A DNA stretch of 64,000 nt from Pedobacter cryoconitis (GCF_001590605.1 NZ_CP014504.1:4960001-5024000), one strand, 5' to 3'; positions 33,262 through 42,402 are shown, numbered from the stretch's first letter. Notes: a model not told the origin generated them from the sequence alone. Numbers and translations: made by a program.

Positions 33262-34044
33262 ATGAGCTATCAGAATATACTATCAGAGGTTAAAGCAAAT
33301 ATACTTTACATAACAATTAACCGTGAATCTAAGTTAAATGCCCTGAACAAGCAAACGTTGGCTGAGCTGGCAGATGTAATCTCTTTTGCAGCAAAAACAG
33401 AAGAAGTAAGAGGCGTACTTTTAACAGGTGCTGGTGAAAAAGCATTTGTTGCGGGAGCAGATATCTCAGAATTTTCAGCTTATAGTACCGAACAAGGTGA
33501 AGATTTGGCCAGAAGCGGGCAAGTGAATGTTTTTGATGCCATAGAAAACAGTACGAAGCCTTTTGTAGCTGCAATTAATGGATTTGCTTTAGGCGGAGGA
33601 TTGGAACTGGCTATGGCTTGCCATATCCGTGTTGCTGCCGATACTGCTAAAATGGGCTTACCAGAAGTTACTTTAGGCTTGATTCCTGGTTATGGTGGAA
33701 CACAAAGATTAACCAGATTAGTCGGAAAAGGCAGAGCAGCAGAGTTGATTACTACAGCCGATATGATTACTGCTGAAAGAGCAGAGAAAATTGGGTTGAT
33801 CAATCACGTAGTACCTCAAACAGAGTTGATTGGCAAGGCCGAAGAGATCCTTAACAAAATTAAACAGCGTGCACCCCTTGCTATTGCAGCAGCAATAAGA
33901 GCTGTGAATGCCGCTGTAAATGAGGGCGTAAACGGTTTTGAAGTCGAAATTGATGAGTTCGGTAAATGTTTTGGTACACAAGACTTTAAAGAGGGCACAG
34001 GTGCTTTTCTGGAAAAAAGGCGTGCAGATTTCAAAGGTCGCTAA
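33262..34044 (+). CDS. Enoyl-CoA hydratase/isomerase (crotonase family)
   Basis: A 260-residue crotonase with the oxyanion-hole segments FVAGADISEF and NGFALGGGLELAMACH. Both catalytic glutamates of enoyl-CoA hydratases are in the expected segments (GGGLELAM and GLPEVTLGLIPGYGGTQRL), which supports hydratase activity on short enoyl-CoA (for example crotonyl-CoA) over isomerase activity. It is directly downstream of the B12-binding protein, with a 2-bp gap, which suggests coexpression in branched-chain acyl-CoA or propionate metabolism; this is inference. Confidence 0.9.
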   Translation: MSYQNILSEVKANILYITINRESKLNALNKQTLAELADVISFAAKTEEVRGVLLTGAGEKAFVAGADISEFSAYSTEQGEDLARSGQVNVFDAIENSTKPFVAAINGFALGGGLELAMACHIRVAADTAKMGLPEVTLGLIPGYGGTQRLTRLVGKGRAAELITTADMITAERAEKIGLINHVVPQTELIGKAEEILNKIKQRAPLAIAAAIRAVNAAVNEGVNGFEVEIDEFGKCFGTQDFKEGTGAFLEKRRADFKGR

Positions 34045-34212
34045 CTAACTCGTTTTAAATGGTTTAAATTTTGATGAAAGGTAATGTTAAGCCATTTTCG
34101 GGGATAAGTATGCGATTAAGGGGAATATAAATATATAAGTGTAGAAAATATTTCCCATATAAAATATTTCTTTATATTTATCATCGAATAAGTTTAGAAT
34201 TTGTTGCCAGAT

Positions 34213-35619
34213 ATGAAAAGGATACTAATAGTAGATGATGAAATTAATATAGGTTTATTACTGTCAAAATTCTTAACCAGAAATGGGTTTAGTGTGAATA
34301 CTGCGACCAGTGGCGTTTCTGCACAAGACTATCTGAGTAAAGATCAGTATGATCTTGTATTATGTGACTACAGGCTGGAAGATACCGATGGAAAGGAAAT
34401 GCTCATTAAAATTAAAGAGAATTATCCGCAAACCGGTGTGATTATTATTACTGGCTATTCAGATATCAAACTTGCTGTTGAACTGATTAAATTAGGGGCT
34501 TACGACTACATTACCAAGCCTTTATATCCGGATGAAATCTTAAACACTATAAATAAAGCTATCGATACACAGATAGCATTAAATGATACTACTGCCGAAG
34601 GTGTGAGATCTGAGGTGCAAAAAGCAAAGACTTCAAAGCCTGTTTATAACCAGGTAGAGAACTTTGTCGCGGGGCAGAGCCAGGCTTCAAAAGAGCTGTT
34701 AAAACAAATTCAATTAGTTGCACCAACATCTTATAGTGTAATTCTTACCGGTGAAAGTGGTACAGGAAAAGAGTCTGTAGCAAAGGCTATTCACTTGAAC
34801 AGTCCAAGAAGAGATAACCCTTTTGTGGCAATGGATTGTGGTTCATTAACAAAAGAATTGGCAGGAAGCGAGTTCTTTGGACACGAAAAGGGATCTTTCA
34901 CTGGGGCATTAAATACAAAAATAGGCCATTTCGAGATGGCGAATGGGGGTACACTTTTTCTGGATGAAGTAGGAAACTTATCTTATGATTTACAGGCTGC
35001 CTTACTGAGAACGGTTCAGGAAAGAAAAATTAAGCGTATTGGTAGCACAAAAGAGATTGATCTTGATGTCCGCATTATTGTAGCTACAAATGAAAACCTG
35101 GCTACAGCGATTCAAAGAGGACGTTTTAGAGAAGATTTATACCATCGTTTTAACGAATTCGCAATCAACCTTCCGCCATTGAGTATGAGGGGGAAAGATA
35201 TTATGATCTTTGCAAAGACCTTCCTTGACTTCGCTAATGAAGAACTGGGCAGAAATGTACTGGGCTTTTCTAAGGATGTGGAAGAGTGTTTCCTAAGCTA
35301 TAACTGGCCGGGAAATGTAAGAGAGCTGAAGAATGTGGTGCGAAGAGCAACCTTACTGACAGAATCTGATGAAATTCAGCTTAAAGCATTACCACTGGAG
35401 ATTTCTACAGATGCCAAGGTAACGGCCATCGAAAATACGATTCACAGAAATCATGAAAAGTCAAGGGACTTGAAAAATGCAGCTTCAGAAGCAGAATATG
35501 AGGCGATCCTGAAGGTGCTTCGTGAGGTGAATTTTAATAAGACAAAGGCCGCAAAGATTTTAAATATAGACAGGAAAACCCTTTATAATAAAATGAAGGC
35601 AATCAACCTGGATACCTAG
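34213..35619 (+). CDS. NtrC-family sigma-54-dependent response regulator
   Basis: A 468-residue protein from the ATG at 34213; an upstream in-frame TTG at 34201 would add only four residues. The receiver domain has DDE at 8-10, Asp52 in LVLCDYRLEDTDG and Lys in YITKPLYPDEI. The AAA+ domain has Walker A GESGTGKE (180-187), the sigma-54 contact motif GSFTGA (227-232, a common variant of GAFTGA), and Walker B GGTLFLDE (246-252). It ends with a Fis-type HTH (KTKAAKILNIDRKTLYNKM). It needs RpoN. No kinase is adjacent. The upstream region carries repeated AAATATTT blocks. Confidence 0.94.
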   Translation: MKRILIVDDEINIGLLLSKFLTRNGFSVNTATSGVSAQDYLSKDQYDLVLCDYRLEDTDGKEMLIKIKENYPQTGVIIITGYSDIKLAVELIKLGAYDYITKPLYPDEILNTINKAIDTQIALNDTTAEGVRSEVQKAKTSKPVYNQVENFVAGQSQASKELLKQIQLVAPTSYSVILTGESGTGKESVAKAIHLNSPRRDNPFVAMDCGSLTKELAGSEFFGHEKGSFTGALNTKIGHFEMANGGTLFLDEVGNLSYDLQAALLRTVQERKIKRIGSTKEIDLDVRIIVATNENLATAIQRGRFREDLYHRFNEFAINLPPLSMRGKDIMIFAKTFLDFANEELGRNVLGFSKDVEECFLSYNWPGNVRELKNVVRRATLLTESDEIQLKALPLEISTDAKVTAIENTIHRNHEKSRDLKNAASEAEYEAILKVLREVNFNKTKAAKILNIDRKTLYNKMKAINLDT

Positions 35620-35832
35620 TCAACTCCTATCTTCGTGTTAACTTAATGAAGGACGGTGTTGTACATTGTTTCCTTCGGTTCATCTTTTGTACCCGGCCGG
35701 GAAATTTCTATTCTGTTAAATTCTCAGAAAGATTAAAACAATTCCGGGGCTGAAGAGTTATAACAAATAATATCACCTTATTATCAATTACATCGCTACA
35801 AAATCAATTATTAAAACATAAAAATTAAAGTC

Positions 35833-36099
35833 ATGAACGATAACTCAAAAGTATTAATTGGATTATTAACGGGTTTGGCTGCAGGTGCAGCATTAGGATT
35901 GCTGTTTGCGCCTGAAAAAGGAAGTGAGACTCGCGACCGTTTAAATCAGTCACTAAAAGACCTTGGTGATGCAATAAAAGAGAGAGCAGCAGATGAGATT
36001 GATCATTTGACTGGCTTGAAAGATAAAGTAGTAAGTTCTGTAAAAAGTAAATTGCATGAAGCTGAAGAAGAATTTGTAGATGACGCGGAACACGCTTAA
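35833..36099 (+). CDS. YtxH-domain small stress protein
   Basis: An 88-residue protein with a hydrophobic glycine-rich segment (KVLIGLLTGLAAGAALGLLFAPEKGSETRDRL) followed by a charged amphipathic helix. LFAPEKGSETR is the typical YtxH signature. Family members are small membrane-associated proteins linked to general stress in Bacillus. It is followed by a holin-like membrane protein and a conserved hypothetical in the same direction, an arrangement common in Bacteroidetes. A -7 element was not located. Confidence 0.85.
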   Translation: MNDNSKVLIGLLTGLAAGAALGLLFAPEKGSETRDRLNQSLKDLGDAIKERAADEIDHLTGLKDKVVSSVKSKLHEAEEEFVDDAEHA

Positions 36100-36175
36100 A
36101 CAATATTCTTATTAATGAGTTATTATAAGTAGTTCTGCAGGTTTATGATCAGAACAAGCTAAAGTTTAATTACCA

Positions 36176-36556
36176 ATGGAGGAGAAGAAAGAAAAGAATA
36201 TTGAGGAGCTATTTTCAGAGGCTAAAACCTATGTAGATACCCGGATAGAATACGCACGGCTGGTGTTGATTAAAAGGTCTGCCAAAGTATTTGCTGACCT
36301 GATTACTAACGCTATTGTGGGTATTTGCTTTGTATTGGCCTTTATTTTAGGGACGGTTACACTTGCGCTGTTCTTATCTACACTTTTTGCCAGTTATACG
36401 GCTGGTTTTGGTTGCGTTGCACTGCTTTATCTGTTTTTAGCGATTATAGTGTATGTAACTAAAGAAAAATTCATTGAGAAGGCTATTGTCAACTTCACGA
36501 TCAGAAAATTTTTTAAAAAACTACAGGAGGACGAAGAAGATGAGCAAAAAGTATGA
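36176..36556 (+). CDS. Phage holin-like (superfamily III/X) membrane protein
   Basis: A 126-residue protein with a charged N-terminal helix (EKKEKNIEELFSEAKTYVDTRIEYARLVLIKR), two transmembrane helices (about 41-65 and 69-93) and a basic C-terminus. This is the build of the phage_holin_3/putative actinobacterial holin-X family, which in chromosomes usually marks a stress-related membrane protein rather than a prophage. The next gene overlaps it by 17 nt in another frame. Confidence 0.75.
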   Translation: MEEKKEKNIEELFSEAKTYVDTRIEYARLVLIKRSAKVFADLITNAIVGICFVLAFILGTVTLALFLSTLFASYTAGFGCVALLYLFLAIIVYVTKEKFIEKAIVNFTIRKFFKKLQEDEEDEQKV

Positions 36557-36980
36557 AATTAATAACCTGCAGGATCTGAACGTCAGACTGATTAGTCTTA
36601 AAGTTGATTATAAGATGCAGGAGGAGATAATTAAGGATGATGTTAAGATTTATCTTAAACAGTTTACTTTTGGTAGCCTGATTAAGAAATATGCAACGCC
36701 ATCTGCATTTTTAAAGGTTGATGATAAGCTGAATATCAGTAGCAAACTGATGTCTATGGCATTGCCTATCCTCATGAATAGTACACTGTTTAAAGGCTCA
36801 GGTTTTATTACAAAGGCATTGGTAGGATTAGCGACAAGTAAGGTCGGTAAAACGCTGGATGCGGAACATATTTCTGCGATATTTAATACGGTGAAGGGTT
36901 TGTTCACTGGTAAAAAGAAAAAGGAAAAAGCACCGGGGTTCGTGGATTACGGGATTCCTCCGGATAGTGAGGCCTATTAA
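36540..36980 (+). CDS. Conserved hypothetical protein of the YtxH-holin cluster
   Basis: A 146-residue protein starting at the ATG at 36540, which has a clear Shine-Dalgarno (AGGAGG at 36525-36530) unlike most genes here; the longer open frame upstream is not used. It begins with a Leu/Asp-rich helix (KKYEINNLQDLNVRLISLKV), has a hydrophobic middle (SLISMALPILMNSTLFKGSGFITKALVGLA-like) and a Lys-rich C-terminus with GKKKKEKAPGF. No family is recognised. It overlaps the holin-like gene and ends the cluster. Confidence 0.7.
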   Translation: MSKKYEINNLQDLNVRLISLKVDYKMQEEIIKDDVKIYLKQFTFGSLIKKYATPSAFLKVDDKLNISSKLMSMALPILMNSTLFKGSGFITKALVGLATSKVGKTLDAEHISAIFNTVKGLFTGKKKKEKAPGFVDYGIPPDSEAY

Positions 36981-37151
36981 ATAAACCATACAGCCGGTTT
37001 CGCTTGGTCTTATACTGGTTTTTACTTTATAAAAAGATTTAACGGTAGTGTTTACACAAAGGAATTATCAAGCTTATAAGGGGAAGCAGGCTTTTGAGAT
37101 CCTGGCTAATATATTGTGCCGGGCTTGCAGGGGAAAGGATAAATATAAAGG

Positions 37152-37201
37152 CCTAAACGACAAAGCCCTCCGGTTTTCAATGGAAGGCTTTGTCGTTTAG
37201 G
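37152..37201. terminator. Perfect hairpin between convergent genes
   Basis: The 16-bp arms CCTAAACGACAAAGCC (37152-37167) and GGCTTTGTCGTTTAGG (37186-37201) pair perfectly around a partly paired loop. It lies between the hypothetical gene and aspS. It lacks an obvious T tract on either side, so its strength as a terminator is uncertain. Confidence 0.65.
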
Positions 37202-37236
37202 AAACAGGAAATTGTGAAGAGATACTGAAGTCTCCC

Positions 37237-38982
37237 TTATAAATTGGTTTTTATTTTTAATTCTTTCAACTGTTTCTCATCGATCGTCGAAGGACTATCA
37301 ATCATCACATCTCTCCCTGAATTATTTTTAGGGAAAGCGATCACATCACGGATACTGTCTAAACCAGCGAATATGGAACAAAGTCTGTCGAAACCGAAAG
37401 CAATACCACCATGTGGAGGCGCTCCGAATTCAAAAGCATCCATCAGGAAGCCGAACTGTTTTTGAGCTTCTTCAGCCGTAAAGCCTAAATGTTTGAACAT
37501 TAAAGCTTGTAAAGTACGGTCATGGATACGAATAGATCCACCACCGATTTCAGTACCGTTAACGACCATATCATAAGCATTTGCCCTTACTTCGCCAGGA
37601 TTGGTATCCAGCATAGCGATATCTTCTGGTTTAGGAGACGTAAAAGGGTGGTGCATTGCATGATAACGTTCAGACTCCTCATCCCACTCTAAAAGAGGGA
37701 AATCAAGTACCCACAAAGCACTGAATACGTTTTTATCACGTAAACCTAGTCTGGAACCGATTTCAAGACGTAATTCACTTAATTGTTTACGTACTTTATC
37801 TTTAGTTCCCGCCATTAACAACATCAAGTCACCTGGTTTCGTCTGAAGCGCCTCAGCCCATCCTTTTAAATCTTCTTCGCTATAGAACTTATCAACAGAA
37901 GATTTGATTGAACCATCTTCTCCGTGTCTTGCGTAAATCAGGCCGGTAGCACCAATCTGAGGACGTTTAATGAAGTCAGTTAACTCATCCAGCTGTTTAC
38001 GTGTATAATGCGCGCAGCCCGTTGCATTGATCCCGATCACTAATTCTGCATTGTCAAATACAGGAAAGTTTTTCCCTTTAACTATTTCATTTAATTCAAC
38101 AAAACGCATTTCGAAACGTGTATCAGGTTTATCAGAACCATACCAGCGCATAGCATCTGAATATTGCATTCTTGGAACCTCTGGTAATTCGAAGTTTTTA
38201 ACCTCCTTAAACAAAGTACGAATCAATCCTTCGAAGGTATTCAGAATATCTTCCTGCTCAATAAAGGACATCTCACAATCAATCTGAGTAAATTCAGGTT
38301 GTCTGTCAGCACGTAAATCTTCATCTCTGAAACATTTTACGATCTGGAAATATCTGTCAAAGCCAGAAACCATCAGCAATTGCTTAAAGGTTTGTGGAGA
38401 TTGTGGTAAAGCATAGAATTCACCAGCATTCATCCGGCTTGGTACTACAAAGTCCCTTGCACCTTCAGGTGTTGATTTAATCAATACAGGAGTTTCTACC
38501 TCGATAAAATCTAAAGCATCCAGATATTTTCTGACAGACTGAGCCATTCTATGACGCAGCACCATATTGTTTCTTACCGGATTTCTTCTCAGATCCAGGT
38601 AACGATATTTCATACGTAAATCATCGCCACCATCGGTTTCATCATCAATTAAGAATGGTGGAATCTTTGAAGCATTTAATATTTCAAGATCAGTGATTTT
38701 TATTTCCACTTCTCCCGTTGGCATCTTAAGGTTTTTATTGGAACGCTCAACAACAAGTCCACTGGCTTTGATCACAAATTCGCGACCTAAACTGCGGGCT
38801 TTTTCACAGAGCTGAGTGTTATCATCCATATTAAAAACCAATTGGGTGATACCGTAACGATCACGGATATCAATAAAAGTCATTCCTCCCAAGTCTCTGG
38901 ATTTCTGTACCCAACCGCACAGAATTACGCTTTCGCCTAGATTCTCAATCGTCAGGGCTCCGCAAGTTGTTGTTCTTAACAT
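37237..38982 (-). CDS. aspS: Aspartyl-tRNA synthetase
   Basis: A 581-residue class IIb synthetase. It has an N-terminal OB-fold anticodon domain (VILCGWVQKSRDLGGMTFIDIRDRYG), motif 2 around FQIVKCFRDEDLRADRQPEFTQID, the bacterial insertion domain (GAD domain) and motif 3 HGGIAFGFDRLC. The length is standard for bacterial AspRS. Monocistronic, with a -7 box (TATTTTTG on the minus strand) upstream. Confidence 0.97.
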   Translation of the reverse strand: MLRTTTCGALTIENLGESVILCGWVQKSRDLGGMTFIDIRDRYGITQLVFNMDDNTQLCEKARSLGREFVIKASGLVVERSNKNLKMPTGEVEIKITDLEILNASKIPPFLIDDETDGGDDLRMKYRYLDLRRNPVRNNMVLRHRMAQSVRKYLDALDFIEVETPVLIKSTPEGARDFVVPSRMNAGEFYALPQSPQTFKQLLMVSGFDRYFQIVKCFRDEDLRADRQPEFTQIDCEMSFIEQEDILNTFEGLIRTLFKEVKNFELPEVPRMQYSDAMRWYGSDKPDTRFEMRFVELNEIVKGKNFPVFDNAELVIGINATGCAHYTRKQLDELTDFIKRPQIGATGLIYARHGEDGSIKSSVDKFYSEEDLKGWAEALQTKPGDLMLLMAGTKDKVRKQLSELRLEIGSRLGLRDKNVFSALWVLDFPLLEWDEESERYHAMHHPFTSPKPEDIAMLDTNPGEVRANAYDMVVNGTEIGGGSIRIHDRTLQALMFKHLGFTAEEAQKQFGFLMDAFEFGAPPHGGIAFGFDRLCSIFAGLDSIRDVIAFPKNNSGRDVMIDSPSTIDEKQLKELKIKTNL

Positions 38983-39002
38983 TTTTTCATCGGATTAAGC
39001 CG

Positions 39003-39010
39003 CAAAAATA
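39003..39010 (-). promoter_or_regulatory. -7 element of aspS
   Basis: The minus-strand TATTTTTG fits TAnnTTTG and lies 20 bp before the start codon at 38982. No -33 element was identified with confidence. Confidence 0.5.
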
Positions 39011-39130
39011 TTCATTTTGAGCCACATATTACAAAGGGTTATTGATTTAACGAAGTATATTCAAAAGTTTTTTCATTAAGATGCAACGTTTGATAAATCA
39101 TGATGTCATTTATAACGAATACGAAGAACA

Positions 39131-39688
39131 TTGGAAGCAGTATACATAGACAAGAATATAAACCTGGTTAACGCTTGCCGGAAAGGTAGCCGGGGCGCAC
39201 AATTTGAATTATACAAATTGTATGAAAGAGCTATGTACAGCGCTGCGCTGCGGATAGTGAACCATGAAGCTGAAGCTGAAGATGTTGTACAGGAAGCATT
39301 TTTGGATGCTTTTTTGCGGATTGGTGATTTCAGGGGTGATACCACTTTTGGCCTCTGGCTAAAACAGATCATCGTGAATAAGTCTATTAACTGTCTGCGC
39401 AAAAGAAGAATGGAGTTTACAAATCTAGATGGGGTAGAGGTTGCGGCAGAGGAATCAGCAGATCAGGAAGACCTGCAATGGAGAGTAGAAGAGGTGAAAG
39501 CTGCAGTGAAAGGACTGGCGGATGGGTATAGAGTGGTACTTACGTTATATTTATTTGAGGGATATGATCATGAGGAGATTTCCCATATCCTGAAGATATC
39601 GGAAGTTACTTCCCGGTCACAATTAATGAGAGCAAAAGCCAAATTGAGAAATATATTAGAAAAGAAAGGAGCAAGAGATGAGTACTAA
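39131..39688 (+). CDS. ECF-type RNA polymerase sigma factor
   Basis: A 185-residue sigma-70-family protein with sigma2 (LVNACRKGSRGAQFELYKLYERAMYSAALRIVNHEAEAEDVVQEAFLDAF) and sigma4 (LADGYRVVLTLYLFEGYDHEEISHILKISEVTSRSQLMRAKAKL) but no sigma3. The start is a TTG at 39131: an in-frame stop lies 18 bp upstream at 39113 and no ATG occurs before the sigma2 core. The gene overlaps the next by 11 nt, which is usual for a sigma factor and its anti-sigma factor. Confidence 0.92.
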   Translation: MEAVYIDKNINLVNACRKGSRGAQFELYKLYERAMYSAALRIVNHEAEAEDVVQEAFLDAFLRIGDFRGDTTFGLWLKQIIVNKSINCLRKRRMEFTNLDGVEVAAEESADQEDLQWRVEEVKAAVKGLADGYRVVLTLYLFEGYDHEEISHILKISEVTSRSQLMRAKAKLRNILEKKGARDEY

Positions 39689-40220
39689 ATTAGAAGATTT
39701 TATCAGAGACAATAAGAGGGAGTTCGATACCGACAGGCCTTCTGGTGGACTGTGGGATAAAATTGAAGCAGAACTGGATAAACAAGAAAAGCAGAAAAAA
39801 AAACTTAAAAGGACTTTTAGCCTTCAGTTATGGTCTGGGATTGCTGCATCACTGCTTGTGGTACTGGGCATCACGTTCCTGTATGTGATCCCTGGAAAAA
39901 GAGGAAAGATCAGCGTGGAAGATGTAAACCCTGCCTATGCACAGAAACAGGTTAAATTTGTAAGTATAATTGAACAGAAACAAGATAGTTTACTGGCTTA
40001 TGCCAAAACAAACCCTGAACTCTACCGCAAATTTAAAGCAGATTTTGAGGTGCTGAATAAAACGTACGAAGGATTAAACAAAGAAATGGCCGGCAGCCCG
40101 AACCAGCAGATGGTCGTAAAAGCAATGGTCAGGAACCTGGAGATCCAGATTCAGCTGTTAAATCAGCAATTGTCAATTATTAATGAAGTCAGTCAATATA
40201 AAAAGGAGAATAGTATATGA
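39678..40220 (+). CDS. Probable anti-sigma factor, single-pass membrane protein
   Basis: A 180-residue protein with a charged cytoplasmic N-terminus (SGGLWDKIEAELDKQEKQKKKLKRT), one transmembrane helix (about 51-71) and an extracytoplasmic Gln/Asn-rich helical tail. The position just after an ECF sigma gene (11-nt overlap) and the topology fit an anti-sigma factor, but the zinc-finger motif of classical ZAS anti-sigmas is absent. The downstream gene overlaps its stop by 4 nt. The name is from context. Confidence 0.65.
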   Translation: MSTKLEDFIRDNKREFDTDRPSGGLWDKIEAELDKQEKQKKKLKRTFSLQLWSGIAASLLVVLGITFLYVIPGKRGKISVEDVNPAYAQKQVKFVSIIEQKQDSLLAYAKTNPELYRKFKADFEVLNKTYEGLNKEMAGSPNQQMVVKAMVRNLEIQIQLLNQQLSIINEVSQYKKENSI

Positions 40221-41497
40221 AAAATCTGATCCTTGCAGGTGCGCTGCTATGTTCATTTAGTATGACCAATGCACAGACCAAAACAGACGCGAAGGTTAGC
40301 AACGAGCCTTTGTATGCAGCAAACTCAGGCAGTTCGTCTCATTCTAATCGCTCATCTCCTGAAGTTCAGCAAAATACAGACACGCAAAATGGAGATGATC
40401 CAATGCGCTCAAAGAATTTCAGCAAGAGCTTTTCTTTAAACTCGTCAGATAAAATAAATCTTCACAATCAATATGGAGGGATGGTGATTAAAGTCTGGGA
40501 TAAGAAAGAAATTAAAATTGATGTGTCGGTCAAAGCATTTAGCAATGAAGATAGAGAGGCACAAAGATTAATTGACCAGGTTAATATTTCTGCTGATAAG
40601 GACGGAGATATGGTAACTTGTAAAACAAGCATAGGTAATGGAAGCAGGTGGTCGGGACGTGGCCGCAGAAGAGAAGTAAAGGTGAATTATGTCGTTTATA
40701 TGCCCGCTACAAACTCCTTGACATTAACACAGGAATTTGGTAATGTCAGTCTGGATGATTTTGCCGGCCCGCTTTATGCAAAAGTTCAGTATGGAGATTT
40801 TATGGCCGGAAAGCTATCCAACGCAAATAATTATGTTTCTGTTCAGTATGGCAAAACCACGATTACGGATATTAATAAAGCAGTTGTTAAACAGCAATAT
40901 GGTTCAGGGCTGACTATAGGAGCTGCCGGAACACTGGATCTGAATGCGCAATATGTAACTGTTCGTATCAATACGATTAGAGGGGATGCGATCATCAAAC
41001 AGCAATACGGTTCTGGAATCAGTATTACCAATGTCAATAACCTTGATCTTGATATACAATATGCAAATGTCAGAGTTGATAATATCAAAGGGAATGCAAT
41101 CATCAGGCAGCAATACAATAATATTAAGATTGGAACTGTGGGTAAACTTGATCTTAAGTCACAGTACGCTAATGTAGAAGTTGGCGCTTTAAGGGGCGAT
41201 GGTTATTTTAAGATGAGCTATAATAATTTTGACATCGTTGAAGTAGGCGCAGGATGCAGGAACTTAACAATTGATGCAGATTATGTAGATACAAAATTAA
41301 AATTCGCTGAGGGTTTCAATGGTGATTTTAATGTACAAACCAGTTATAGCGGATTTAAATCCGGGGATCGGGTAGCTGTACGTCAGGCAGCGTCACAGGA
41401 TGATGATAATTCGAAAAATTATACCGGCAAAATCGGAAGTGGGGGCAGATCATCAGTCAGGATAAAATCGGACTATGGATCAGTTACTTTCAGATAA
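40217..41497 (+). CDS. Exported DUF4097-like protein with 18/36-residue QY repeats
   Basis: A 426-residue precursor with a signal peptide ending MTNA|Q. An unstructured Ser/Asn-rich stretch (about 25-65) precedes a beta-rich region in which QY pairs recur every 18 residues (Tyr at 228, 246, 264, 282, 300, 318) and larger units at 36 residues (KQQYG at 225 and 261, RQQYN at 297, KMSYN at 332). This spacing points to a repeating beta-solenoid, like the putative adhesin DUF4097/DUF2807 family. It overlaps the anti-sigma gene by 4 nt and is probably the ECF sigma factor's own target. Function unknown. Confidence 0.8.
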   Translation: MKNLILAGALLCSFSMTNAQTKTDAKVSNEPLYAANSGSSSHSNRSSPEVQQNTDTQNGDDPMRSKNFSKSFSLNSSDKINLHNQYGGMVIKVWDKKEIKIDVSVKAFSNEDREAQRLIDQVNISADKDGDMVTCKTSIGNGSRWSGRGRRREVKVNYVVYMPATNSLTLTQEFGNVSLDDFAGPLYAKVQYGDFMAGKLSNANNYVSVQYGKTTITDINKAVVKQQYGSGLTIGAAGTLDLNAQYVTVRINTIRGDAIIKQQYGSGISITNVNNLDLDIQYANVRVDNIKGNAIIRQQYNNIKIGTVGKLDLKSQYANVEVGALRGDGYFKMSYNNFDIVEVGAGCRNLTIDADYVDTKLKFAEGFNGDFNVQTSYSGFKSGDRVAVRQAASQDDDNSKNYTGKIGSGGRSSVRIKSDYGSVTFR

Positions 41498-41518
41498 AAA
41501 AATAAACTAATTGTTGTG

Positions 41519-41550
41519 AAGCTTGTTGATTAATTCAACAAGCTTTTTTT
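41519..41550 (+). terminator. Terminator of the ECF operon
   Basis: The arms AAGCTTGTTGA (41519-41529) and TCAACAAGCTT (41535-41545) flank a 5-nt loop and are followed by a T run to 41550. Confidence 0.88.
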
Positions 41551-41575
41551 AGCTTTACAGCAAAACGTTTAATAT

Positions 41576-42358
41576 ATGGAATTCTTTAGTACACCCGAAG
41601 CCTGGATCTCACTGTTAACCCTGACTATTTTAGAAATCGTGCTGGGAATTGACAATATTGTGTTCATTTCCATCCTTTCGGGGAAATTGCCTGCACATCA
41701 GCAAAAAAAAGGCAGACAATTAGGACTGGGGCTGGCTATGATTACCCGTGTATTATTACTTTTATCATTAAGCTGGGTAATGAGCCTGACAGCTACTTTA
41801 TTTAACGTTGGTGAATGGATTAGCCTGGACAATAAAGAATGGTTGGAGAAACTGGCTATTTCAGGACGCGATCTGATTCTGATCCTGGGAGGAATGTTCT
41901 TAATCTATAAAAGTACCCATGAAATTCACCTGAAATTAGAAGGAGAAGAGGAGGAGGAAGGAAAAGTTAAAGTACATTCTTTTGCTGGTGTAATTGCCCA
42001 GATCCTTGTTTTGGATATAGTTTTCTCTTTAGATTCTGTAATTACGGCGATCGGTATGGCAGACCATGTTGAAATTATGATTGCTGCGGTAATTATAGCG
42101 GTAATTATTATGATGGTTTCTGCCAATGCAATCAGTGACTTTGTGAATAATCACCCTACGGTGAAAATGCTGGCACTTTCCTTCCTGTTGTTAATCGGCG
42201 TTTCGTTATTGGCAGAAGGTCTTGACCAGCATATCCCTAAAGGATATATATATTTCGCAATGGCATTCTCTGTACTGGTAGAGATGCTGAACCTGAGAAT
42301 GAAGAAGAAATCTACGAAACCTGTGGAGCTTAGAAATACCGCAAAAGAAGAAAAATAA
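41576..42358 (+). CDS. TerC-family integral membrane protein
   Basis: A 260-residue protein with about seven helices and the TerC signatures LEIVLGIDNIVFISILSGKLP and VLDIVFSLDSVITAIGM, each with the conserved Asp residues. Family members (TerC, Alx, MeeF) act in tellurite resistance or manganese export coupled to secreted metalloenzymes. Given only sequence, Mn2+ export is the likeliest role. It follows the ECF operon terminator and is followed by an independent gene, so it appears monocistronic. Confidence 0.88.
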   Translation: MEFFSTPEAWISLLTLTILEIVLGIDNIVFISILSGKLPAHQQKKGRQLGLGLAMITRVLLLLSLSWVMSLTATLFNVGEWISLDNKEWLEKLAISGRDLILILGGMFLIYKSTHEIHLKLEGEEEEEGKVKVHSFAGVIAQILVLDIVFSLDSVITAIGMADHVEIMIAAVIIAVIIMMVSANAISDFVNNHPTVKMLALSFLLLIGVSLLAEGLDQHIPKGYIYFAMAFSVLVEMLNLRMKKKSTKPVELRNTAKEEK

Positions 42359-42360
42359 AG

Positions 42361-42368
42361 TATTTTTG
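42361..42368 (+). promoter_or_regulatory. -7 element of the NdpA-like gene
   Basis: TATTTTTG fits TAnnTTTG and starts 2 bp after the TerC stop, about 35 bp before the next ATG. No -33 TTTG is visible. Confidence 0.45.
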
Positions 42369-42402
42369 CAACTCGTTAACCAAGCTAAAAATTACAGCGT
42401 AT

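Noticed and set aside
34045..34212. AAATATTT repeats as a regulator operator
   Set aside because: The region is extremely AT-rich and such repeats are expected by chance there.
36474..36539. 22-codon N-terminal extension of the hypothetical protein
   Set aside because: It lies within the end of the holin-like gene in another frame, and an ATG with AGGAGG follows at 36540.
36176..36556. Prophage because of a holin-like protein
   Set aside because: No other phage gene is nearby; chromosomal holin-like genes of this type accompany YtxH genes.
40889..41250. Regularly spaced repeats suggesting a CRISPR-like array
   Set aside because: The repeats are imperfect, lie in a long open reading frame and follow the protein period of 18/36 residues; there are no near-identical direct repeats with unique spacers.
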